64,000 nucleotides of DNA. Origin: Pseudomonas sp. QS1027. Lineage in GTDB: Bacteria > Pseudomonadota > Gammaproteobacteria > Pseudomonadales > Pseudomonadaceae. The position numbers were made by a program, and so were the translations under genes. The stretch spans positions 372,001 to 436,000 of the forward strand of contig NZ_PHSU01000011.1 in the NCBI RefSeq assembly GCF_002814235.1. Direction: 5' to 3'. The notes beneath the pieces are model-generated. The model saw nothing but the letters and a program-made list of their open reading frames with translations. It did not search any database and was not told the DNA's origin. Positions 1 through 7,102 of the stretch are shown here, piece by piece. Each line of letters opens with the position of its first letter. Positions within the stretch are counted from its first letter, which is position 1.

Positions 1-23
1 GCAGCCGTCAAACAGGCCGCCAC

Positions 24-788
24 TCAGCTGAAACAGGTCTCGCTCAACCGATCCAGTACCCGGTCGGCCTTGTTTTCGGCCAGGGCCATGGTCCTGCGCC
101 AACCCGTGACACAGGATTGCAGGTCCGGTTCCTGTTCCGCCCGCAGCAGCCACTGCCAGCAATCGTGCCAGTCACCCAGCGCTTCCTGGGCCGACTTCAG
201 GGATTTCAAGGCCCGTGCCGGCAAGCGACTCAGGTGTGGATAAGCTTCGGCAGCGTAACGAACACGCTTGATCAACAGCCGCAACCGATGCCGGTCATGC
301 AGCGGATCATGCAAGGCTTCATCCAGCGCCGCCCATTGTTTTTCCAGGCGCTTGTCGATGCGCTTGTGCAGGCCCTTCAACAGGCCCTGGTGCTGCGAAG
401 CCCGGAGAAAACGCGGAAAGGCATCGAGCACACTGAACAGCTGTTTCAGTTCGGCACTGCGCGCCACCGCCCAGTAATCATCGGACAACTGTTCCGTACG
501 CCGCGCCGCCGCCACATGATGCCCCTGCCGATGCAGGTAGGCAGCCAGTACTTCGCGGTCGCGGATCGGCGTGGTCAGACTGCCGACCTGCCGCGCCGCC
601 TGCTCGACCTGTTCGACACCCGGCAAACCCCGCAACGGCCGCAACAGGCTGCGCAGGCGCCGTACCGTGGTACGCAAGTCATGCAGGCCCTCCTCGTCGG
701 TCAGCGCATCCACCCGCGCGTGACAGGCCAACAAACGCACTTCCAGGCCCACGACCTCAACCACCAATCTATCCACCAGGGCAGACAT
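24..788 (-). CDS. CHAD domain protein
   Basis: This 254-residue protein is rich in Arg, His and Leu, with the helical pattern of CHAD domains (conserved histidine alpha-helical domain): repeated stretches such as LHDLRTTVRRLRSLL near residue 35 and HRLRLLIKRVRYAAE in the second half. CHAD domains bind polyphosphate in the systems studied; what this one binds is inference. The frame stays open upstream, but I chose the ATG at 788 (MSALVDR) because translation from there gives CHAD-like sequence and it lies 7 bases after the tgpA stop. It is the last gene of the moxR-DUF58-tgpA operon. No CYTH domain is attached, unlike many CHAD proteins. Family confidence is high; the role is unknown. Confidence 0.85.
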   Translation of the reverse strand: MSALVDRLVVEVVGLEVRLLACHARVDALTDEEGLHDLRTTVRRLRSLLRPLRGLPGVEQVEQAARQVGSLTTPIRDREVLAAYLHRQGHHVAAARRTEQLSDDYWAVARSAELKQLFSVLDAFPRFLRASQHQGLLKGLHKRIDKRLEKQWAALDEALHDPLHDRHRLRLLIKRVRYAAEAYPHLSRLPARALKSLKSAQEALGDWHDCWQWLLRAEQEPDLQSCVTGWRRTMALAENKADRVLDRLSETCFS

Positions 789-795
789 TCGACAC

Positions 796-2766
796 TTACT
801 CCCAAATCGAACTTCCAAGACTACGACGCAATGACCGCAAGCGCTGTTGCAATGCATCCATCGACGGGGTCTGTTCAGCATAGCGCTGGGCCACGAAGCT
901 CTGGACAAATGCATTGATATTTTCCGCCTGGCGCGGCAACTCCCGCGCCGCCCGCTCGCCAAATGCCTGTGGCCCCTCACCCGGCTCGCGCACCAGTCCG
1001 CGTCTACGCAGCAACTTTTCAAAGGCGGCGAACACCCGCAACGACGGATCCGAGGTGTTGCGCCAGGGCCGCAGCAACAACAGCGAAAGCAGCCCCAGGA
1101 TCAACACCAGACCGACCGGCAGGACCCAGGCGGTCAGGTCGCCGAACCAGCGCCCGAGCAGTTGCAGTTGCTGGTCGCCCTGATAACCCAGGACCCAGCG
1201 CTGCCAACCATAATTGAGATTATCCCAGCCCTGACGCAGGTCATTGAGCCAGGTCAGGTGCTGGTAACGCAGCGGTGAGAGGGGCGAAGCGCCGAGCATG
1301 TCCTCGTCGGCCGCCAGGGCCTGTTCCAGTCCTTGATCGATACGTTGCGGAGCCACCGCATAGGTCGGATCGACACTACGCCAGCCCTGCCCGTCCTGCC
1401 AGTATTCGACCCAGGCATGGGCATCGTACTGGCGCACCGTGAGGAAGTTACCCGCCGGATTCAACTCCCCCCCTTGATAGCCGGCCACCATCCGTGCCGG
1501 AATTCCCGCCGCCCGCAACACGTAGACCATGGCCCCGGCGTAATGCGCACAGAAGCCCTGGCGGCTGTCGAACAGGAAACCGTCGATACTGTCGGTGCCC
1601 AGGGTCGGCGGCTTGAGGGTGTAGTAATACGGCTCGTCGTGAAAATGCTTGAGCACGGCCGCCACCAGTGCCTGGGGCTGTGGATAAGTTTGTCGCAACT
1701 GAGCCGCCCACTGCCGGCTGCGCGGATCGCCCTGGGCCGGCAACTGCAAGGCCTGGCGCCGGGCCCGCTCATTGAGTTGCGGATCGCGCACCACCTGCGG
1801 CCAGGACTCGGCCCGGTAGAGGAATACCTGCTGCACCGGCCGCAGGCGCTGTACCCGATAGTCCGCCAACTGGTGCACATCAACCTGATCGGTGCGCGCC
1901 ACATCCAGCGCCGGCAACCAGGGTTTGCCGCTGGCCTGGAGGATGATGTTGTAGCGCCAGGACTCGCCGATGGCCTGCCATTTCGGCGCCGGGCTGTAGT
2001 TGACCGATGGCGCCTGGCTCCAGCGCCGGCCGTCGAATTGCTCAAGGGTCAGCGCCCGCCAGTACAGGTCACGACGCGGCGGCATGGGGCCGTCGAAGCT
2101 GGCGCGAAAAGCCAGCTCCGCGGAGCGTCCAAGCTCGGCCACATCCCCTGGCGACATGCTCTCGGACAACCCGCTCTGCACCTTGTCGATGGCCAACGGC
2201 AATGACCAGAGCGGCGCGATACGGGGGAAAAACAGGAACAGCAGGAGCATCAGCGGCAAGGCTTGCAACAGCAAGGTCATGGACAGTCGCAAGGTCCTCA
2301 GCGGCCGGGTCGTCGAGCCTTGCTGCAAACCGACCAGGGCCGCCAGCAGCGCCCCCACCGGCGCCAAGCTGTAGAACGCCCAGGGCAAGCTATCCTCGAA
2401 CAGATAGGCCACCGCGACACAGAACAGCCCGAGGAAAATCAGCACCAGGGCATCGCGACGGGTGCGGGTTTCCACCAGCTTGAGGATGAACATCGCCACC
2501 AGCAGCACCGCCCCGGCGTCCAGTCCGATCAGGCTGCTGCGCGAGAGCCAGATGCCGCCGATGGTGACCAGCAGCAGAAGCAGCTCCATCAGGCGCCCGG
2601 GAAAACGCGCGCGCATGCGGTACACCTGGATCCGCCAGACCGTGCAGCCGAGCCACAGCCCGACCATCCACGGCGGCACATGGAACCAGAACGGCAGCAT
2701 CACCAGGGTCTGGGCCACCAGCAGCCAGACCAGACTGGCGCGGGAAATCAGCGGCGCGGCGCTCAT
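796..2766 (-). CDS. tgpA: Transglutaminase-like membrane protein TgpA
   Basis: This 656-residue inner-membrane protein has about five hydrophobic segments in the first 190 residues. A large periplasmic transglutaminase-like core follows, then one more membrane segment (near residue 550) and a cytoplasmic DUF4129-like tail. The catalytic triad is visible as Cys406 (QGFCAHYA), His450 (YDAHAWVE) and Asp466 (SVDPT). These lie two residues from the triad I recall for P. aeruginosa TgpA (PA2873), a protein reported as essential there. Its substrate is not settled. The ATG at 2766 overlaps the stop of the DUF58 gene by four bases (ATGA), so the genes are probably translationally coupled. Start choice: the ORF extends further upstream, but MSAAPLIS begins the known family sequence. 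Confidence 0.93.
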   Translation of the reverse strand: MSAAPLISRASLVWLLVAQTLVMLPFWFHVPPWMVGLWLGCTVWRIQVYRMRARFPGRLMELLLLLVTIGGIWLSRSSLIGLDAGAVLLVAMFILKLVETRTRRDALVLIFLGLFCVAVAYLFEDSLPWAFYSLAPVGALLAALVGLQQGSTTRPLRTLRLSMTLLLQALPLMLLLFLFFPRIAPLWSLPLAIDKVQSGLSESMSPGDVAELGRSAELAFRASFDGPMPPRRDLYWRALTLEQFDGRRWSQAPSVNYSPAPKWQAIGESWRYNIILQASGKPWLPALDVARTDQVDVHQLADYRVQRLRPVQQVFLYRAESWPQVVRDPQLNERARRQALQLPAQGDPRSRQWAAQLRQTYPQPQALVAAVLKHFHDEPYYYTLKPPTLGTDSIDGFLFDSRQGFCAHYAGAMVYVLRAAGIPARMVAGYQGGELNPAGNFLTVRQYDAHAWVEYWQDGQGWRSVDPTYAVAPQRIDQGLEQALAADEDMLGASPLSPLRYQHLTWLNDLRQGWDNLNYGWQRWVLGYQGDQQLQLLGRWFGDLTAWVLPVGLVLILGLLSLLLLRPWRNTSDPSLRVFAAFEKLLRRRGLVREPGEGPQAFGERAARELPRQAENINAFVQSFVAQRYAEQTPSMDALQQRLRSLRRSLGSSIWE

Positions 2767-3719
2767 GGGCTTTTCCCGAACAGCGCAAGGGCCCGCAGGC
2801 ACGCCTCGCAATGGGCCGCACCGCTGTCGCTGTCCAGCACCTGGTCAGGCAGACGCAAGGAGAAGCTCGTCTCGCGGCGGGACAATTCCAGCACCCAGTA
2901 ACACAGGCGTGACAGGCGCTGCTCGACATCCCCGCCCAGGGCCAGGAAGTCCAGGCACAGCTCACGGCCGTCAAGCCGGGCGAATTCCTTGATCAGCAGG
3001 CCCTGGCCCCGGGAGTAGGCTTTCCAGTGCAGGCGCCGCCAGGAGTCGCCGGGCTGATAGACCTTCAAGCCCTGATAGTCGTCGACACCCTGGCCGTGGG
3101 CACGCATGCCCTCTTCGCGGTCATCGGTGAGCAGACTGGCCAGGGTCGGCAGCTCGCCTTCCAGGGGCTGTGGATAAACCAACACCTTCTGGCCCAGGTC
3201 GAGCCGGCTCCAGGTCCGCAGGATCCCCAGCGGAAAACTGCTCTCGACGCCGATACGCGGTGCGTGCAGCCAGCCGCGCACCAGGGTCGGCCGATTCAAT
3301 TCCAGTTCGCAGAAGCCCGCAGGCGGCACATCGACGCTGTGCACGGCCTGCGTCGACCAGCCCAGTCCAATGGACTGATGGGCTTTGCCGGCACTTTCCA
3401 GGCGCACCAGAAAGCGCGCCTGCTCGCCGACAAACACTGCCGGCCCGGTACCGGCACTGAGCACCAGCCCCTGCAGATTGCGCCAGGTATGCAGGATCGC
3501 CACCACGAACACCGACAGCAGCAGGAAGCACAGGGCGTAGGCCAGGCTGCTCTGGTAGTTGATCGCGACCATCAGGATCAGCACCAGCAACGCGGCAAAT
3601 ACCCCGCCGGCGCGATTGGGCATGATGAAGATCTGCCGTTGGCTCAGTTGAATCCGCGCCGAGGGCGGCAGGCGCCGCACCATCCAGGCCTGCCAGGCCC
3701 CGCGCAGGCGCCGGATCAA
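2763..3719 (-). CDS. DUF58 domain membrane protein
   Basis: This is a protein of about 318 residues with two adjacent hydrophobic segments near the N-terminus (FAALLVLILMVAINY and ALCFLLLSVFVVAIL). A soluble region follows that contains the DUF58 hallmark YQPGDSWRRLHWKAYSRGQ. DUF58 proteins are usually encoded beside MoxR ATPases and resemble a von Willebrand-type fold; their biochemical role is not established. Three starts are possible: GTG 3746, TTG 3719 and ATG 3683. I prefer TTG 3719 because it forms a TTGA overlap with the moxR stop and has GAGGTG eight bases upstream. It lies between moxR and tgpA in one operon. Confidence 0.88.
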   Translation of the reverse strand: MIRRLRGAWQAWMVRRLPPSARIQLSQRQIFIMPNRAGGVFAALLVLILMVAINYQSSLAYALCFLLLSVFVVAILHTWRNLQGLVLSAGTGPAVFVGEQARFLVRLESAGKAHQSIGLGWSTQAVHSVDVPPAGFCELELNRPTLVRGWLHAPRIGVESSFPLGILRTWSRLDLGQKVLVYPQPLEGELPTLASLLTDDREEGMRAHGQGVDDYQGLKVYQPGDSWRRLHWKAYSRGQGLLIKEFARLDGRELCLDFLALGGDVEQRLSRLCYWVLELSRRETSFSLRLPDQVLDSDSGAAHCEACLRALALFGKSP

Positions 3720-4633
3720 AGCGCCGGCACCTCGCGCAGCAGCCACTGCACCAGGGCACCGCCGCCCTGCCCGGCCGGATCGGCACGCTCGCGCAGACGA
3801 TGGCTGACCACCGAGGGCAAGACCGCCTGGACATCTTCCGGCACCACATAGTCACGCCCGGCCAACAGCGCCCAGGCCCGGGCGGCGGCGAGGATCGCCA
3901 GGCTCGCGCGTGGTGACAGGCCCCAGGCGAATTGCGGCTGGTCGCGGGTCGCGCCAACAAGACGCAGCACATAGTCCACCAACGGATCGCTGGTGCGCAC
4001 CTGCTTGACCTGCTGTTGCAACGCCGAGAGTTCGGCATGGTTGAGGATCGGCTGCAACGTCGGCAGCAGGTCGCGGCGCGACACGCCTTGCAGCAAGGCC
4101 TTTTCCGCGGCCCGGGCCGGATAACCGAGGGACACCCGCATCAGGAAACGATCGAGCTGCGACTCCGGCAGGGCGAAGGTGCCGCCCTGGCTGCTGGGGT
4201 TTTGCGTGGCAATCACGAAGAACGGCGACGGCAAGGGCCGGGTGGCGCCTTCGATGGTCACCTGGCCTTCTTCCATGGCTTCGAGCAAGGCGCTCTGGCT
4301 CTTGGGCGTGGCCCGGTTGATTTCGTCGGCCAGCACCAGCTCGGCGAAGATCGGCCCCGGGTGGAACACGAACAGCCCACTGTCCTTGTCGAACACCGAG
4401 GTGCCGAGGATATCGCTGGGTAACAGGTCGGAGGTGAACTGGATACGCTGGAAACTCAGGCCGAGGACCTTGGCCAGGGTGTGGCTGAGGGTGGTCTTGC
4501 CCATGCCGGGCAGGTCTTCGATGAGCAGATGACCGTTGGCCAGCAGGCAGGTCAGGGCCAGGCGAACCTGCGCATCCTTGCCCAACACCACCTGGTTCAC
4601 GGCCTGCAGGCAGGCTTCCAGTTTACTGCGCAT
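3716..4633 (-). CDS. MoxR family AAA+ ATPase
   Basis: This 305-residue cytoplasmic ATPase has Walker A GMGKTT at residues 43-48 and Walker B DEIN at 103-106, followed by the RATPKSQSALLEAMEEGQVT stretch typical of the MoxR group. The C-terminal lid contains SPRASLAILAAARAWA. MoxR ATPases are thought to act as chaperones that assemble or remodel partner complexes. Here the partners are likely the DUF58 and TgpA proteins encoded immediately downstream with overlapping ends. It is the first gene of the operon. Confidence 0.93.
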   Translation of the reverse strand: MRSKLEACLQAVNQVVLGKDAQVRLALTCLLANGHLLIEDLPGMGKTTLSHTLAKVLGLSFQRIQFTSDLLPSDILGTSVFDKDSGLFVFHPGPIFAELVLADEINRATPKSQSALLEAMEEGQVTIEGATRPLPSPFFVIATQNPSSQGGTFALPESQLDRFLMRVSLGYPARAAEKALLQGVSRRDLLPTLQPILNHAELSALQQQVKQVRTSDPLVDYVLRLVGATRDQPQFAWGLSPRASLAILAAARAWALLAGRDYVVPEDVQAVLPSVVSHRLRERADPAGQGGGALVQWLLREVPAL

Positions 4634-4732
4634 AGGCAGACATCCAAACGTGGGGAGAAGCCGGGGATATTAGCGTGTTTCCAATGCAATGCAGGTGTGT
4701 GAAATACCCCTGTTTTCTACAACAACATCGAA

Positions 4733-4837
4733 CCTGTAGGAGCGGCTGGTCGACGCTCGATTGCTGGCGATGGACGCGACGCGCTGTATCAGTTGCACCG
4801 CATCATCGTTCATCGCCGGCAAGCCGGCTCCTACAGG
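4733..4837. repeat. REP inverted pair (REPIN-like), left arm interrupted
   Basis: The right arm ends ATCGCCGGCAAGCCGGCTCC followed by TACAGG. The left arm starts CCTGTAGGAGC and later reads TTGCTGGCGAT, but about 13 extra bases (GGTCGACGCTCGA) sit inside the arm. The element lies between the divergently oriented moxR promoter side and the lipoprotein gene end. Confidence 0.75.
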
Positions 4838-4845
4838 GGCGGGGC

Positions 4846-5124
4846 TCAACGCCCGGCGCGGGACTCACGGATGTAGAAGCGCGCTTTCTCGGCCTTGTTG
4901 GTACAGCCCTCATAGGCTTCGAACTGCTGCTGGGTCTTGGCCCCGGTCAGCAGCGACAGCGCCTTGGAGTAGCTCACGGTCCCGGCAAAGCCTTCGGCCT
5001 TGGCCAGGTCCAGCTCATGCCAGGCGGCATCCAACTCGGTACCACAGCTGTCTCGGTAGGCAGTCTTGCCCGCGCAACCGGCCAACGCCAACGCAATCAA
5101 TGGCACACAGATCCAGGCTTTCAT
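4846..5124 (-). CDS. Small secreted lipoprotein, unknown function
   Basis: This is a 92-residue protein. The N-terminus MKAWICVPLIALALAGC is a lipoprotein signal with lipobox LAGC and cleavage before the Cys at residue 17. The mature part is charged and helical, with two further Cys residues (DSCGTELD and YEGCTNKA) that could form a disulfide. The ATG at 5124 is chosen because it gives the signal peptide and has a GAGGT ribosome-binding site just upstream; the longer ORF start lacks both. I do not recognise a named family. It is transcribed alone, divergent from the patatin gene. Confidence 0.75.
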   Translation of the reverse strand: MKAWICVPLIALALAGCAGKTAYRDSCGTELDAAWHELDLAKAEGFAGTVSYSKALSLLTGAKTQQQFEAYEGCTNKAEKARFYIRESRAGR

Positions 5125-5333
5125 CGATGACACCTCAGGAAAAAATAAACACTTGTGCAGATTATGACGGCGCGCCAGGCAAAAAGTGCCTTGGCCTTTC
5201 ACTCAAGATTAACCAATCGAGATGACGATGGGTGCAGTGGCGACAATTCGACGGCAAAGAACAGCCGATGCGACGATTGTACCCGCCTCGCTGGAGGTGC
5301 ATTGTTAGCAACAGCTTGCTCAAGGACTGACTC

Positions 5334-6380
5334 ATGAAAAAACGTGTTGCGCTGGTGCTGGGCTCGGGTGGGGCTCGCGGGTATGCCCATATCGGGGTGA
5401 TCGAGGAAATCGAAAGACGCGGTTACGACATCGCCTGCATCGCCGGTTGCTCCATGGGCGCGGTGGTCGGCGGCATCTATGCGGCGGGCAAACTCGACGA
5501 GTATCGCCGCTGGATCGAAAGCCTGGACTATCTGGATGTGCTGCGCCTGGTGGACGTGAGCTTTCGCCTGGGCGCCATTCGCGGTGAAAAGGTCTTCGGG
5601 CAGATCCGCAAGATCGTCGGCGAGGTCAATATCGAAGACCTGCGCATTCCCTATACCGCCGTCGCCACCGACCTGACCAACCAGCAGGAAATCTGGTTCC
5701 AGGAAGGTTGCCTGCACCAGGCGATGCGCGCCTCGGCGGCGATTCCCAGCCTGTTCACCCCGGTGATGCAGGGCAATCGCATGCTGGTGGATGGCGGCAT
5801 TCTCAATCCCCTGCCGATCGTGCCGGTGGTCTCCAGCCACTGTGACCTGATCATCGCCGTCAACCTCAACGCCACCAATCAGAAGCAGTACCAGCTACCG
5901 GTGATCCAACGGCCTCCGGCGTTCAAGAGCCGCTTCAACAACCTGCTCAGTTCCATGGGGTCGCGCCTGCCGTTTCGACGTAGACAGGCCGAAGAACTAT
6001 TGCGCCTGGAACAGCAGAGCCTCGCCAGCGATGCCGCCCAGGTCGGCAATCCCTGGCTCGACGGCCCGGAACCCCAGGCCCAGCAACCGGCCGCCGCGCC
6101 GCAAGGCGATGGCGCACCGAAGTCCGCCACCGGCTCGTTCATCATCGACAATGTGGGGCCGGCCTCGCTGCTGGATCTGATCAACCAGAGTTTCGAGGTG
6201 ATGCAGACCTCGCTGGCGCAATACAAGATCGCCGGCTACCCGCCGGATATCCTGATCAACGTGCCCAAGCGGGTGTGCCGCTTCTTCGAGTTCTACAAGG
6301 CGCCGGAGCTGATCGCCCTGGGCCGGTTGATTGCCAGCGATACGCTGGATCGCTATGAGGAAGAAGGGCGCCAGGGCTAG
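5334..6380 (+). CDS. Patatin-like phospholipase (RssA/YchK-like)
   Basis: This 348-residue serine hydrolase has the oxyanion-hole motif GSGGARGYAH at residues 10-19, nucleophile Ser40 in GCSMGA, and catalytic Asp153 in DGGILNPLP. These are the three patatin hallmarks. No signal peptide is visible, so it is probably cytoplasmic or membrane-peripheral. The natural lipid substrate is not deducible. An insert rich in Ala, Gln and Pro (around residues 225-260) precedes the final conserved C-terminal part. AAGGA precedes the ATG at a suitable distance. Its TAG stop shares the CTAG palindrome with the stop of convergent kdpE. Confidence 0.88.
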   Translation: MKKRVALVLGSGGARGYAHIGVIEEIERRGYDIACIAGCSMGAVVGGIYAAGKLDEYRRWIESLDYLDVLRLVDVSFRLGAIRGEKVFGQIRKIVGEVNIEDLRIPYTAVATDLTNQQEIWFQEGCLHQAMRASAAIPSLFTPVMQGNRMLVDGGILNPLPIVPVVSSHCDLIIAVNLNATNQKQYQLPVIQRPPAFKSRFNNLLSSMGSRLPFRRRQAEELLRLEQQSLASDAAQVGNPWLDGPEPQAQQPAAAPQGDGAPKSATGSFIIDNVGPASLLDLINQSFEVMQTSLAQYKIAGYPPDILINVPKRVCRFFEFYKAPELIALGRLIASDTLDRYEEEGRQG

Positions 6381-7066
6381 TTATCGAGCAACCGATAACC
6401 GACCCCCGCCTCGGTCACGATAAACCGTGGCGCGGTCGGATCATCCGCCAGCTTCTGGCGCAGATGCCCGACCACGATCCGCAGGTAGTGACTGTCTTCG
6501 GTATGGGTCGGGCCCCAGATATCCTTGAGCAACTGCTGCTGGGTGATCACCCGCCCCGGATGCCGCGCCAATTGCGCCAGCACCGCGTACTCCTTGCGGG
6601 TCAGCGCCACTTCCGTGCCGTCGAGCAGCACCCGCCGGTAGGCCAGGTCGATGGTCAGCGGACCGAAAGTCAACGCCGCCTCCTGGGCCTCGCCGCTGGG
6701 CGCCTGGCGCAACAGGGCGCGAATCCGCGCGAGAAACTCCTGGATACCGAACGGCTTGGTCACATAGTCATTGGCCCCGCCATCCAGCGCCTCGACCTTC
6801 TGCCCCTCGCCGGCCCGCACCGAGAGCACCAGCACCGGCGCCGTGGACCATTCGCGAAACTCACGCAGCACCTGCTGGCCGTCCATGTCCGGCAAGCCGA
6901 GGTCGAGTACCAGCAGGTCCGGCTTGTTCAGGGCGGCATGGGCCAGGCCCTCGGCGCCGGTGCCGGCCTCCAGCACCTTATAGCCCTGGGACACCAGGCT
7001 GATGCGCAGGAACTTGCGAATCTGCGGTTCATCGTCGATGACCAGGATGGTCGCAGTTTGGGTCAT
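6377..7066 (-). CDS. kdpE: Response regulator KdpE
   Basis: This 229-residue OmpR-family regulator has a receiver domain with an acidic pocket (DDE at 11-13), phospho-acceptor Asp55 (LDLGLPD) and the KPFG lysine. A winged-helix DNA-binding domain ends TEAGVGYRLLDN. KdpE is phosphorylated by KdpD and activates kdpFABC under potassium limitation. The ATG at 7066 (MTQTATILVI) is preferred over the more distal one because the receiver fold starts there. It lies 36 bases downstream of kdpD and is the last gene of the operon. Confidence 0.96.
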   Translation of the reverse strand: MTQTATILVIDDEPQIRKFLRISLVSQGYKVLEAGTGAEGLAHAALNKPDLLVLDLGLPDMDGQQVLREFREWSTAPVLVLSVRAGEGQKVEALDGGANDYVTKPFGIQEFLARIRALLRQAPSGEAQEAALTFGPLTIDLAYRRVLLDGTEVALTRKEYAVLAQLARHPGRVITQQQLLKDIWGPTHTEDSHYLRIVVGHLRQKLADDPTAPRFIVTEAGVGYRLLDN

Positions 7067-7102
7067 GGTCTTAACATCATGGCAATCGGTGGCCAAAGCA
7101 TA

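Noticed and set aside
1..23. Possible further gene at the left edge
   Set aside because: Only 23 bases lie beyond the CHAD stop, too little to support any call.
5199..5840. Minus-strand ORFs antisense to the patatin gene
   Set aside because: The plus-strand frame has full patatin motifs and a ribosome-binding site; the antisense frames have neither motifs nor start signals.
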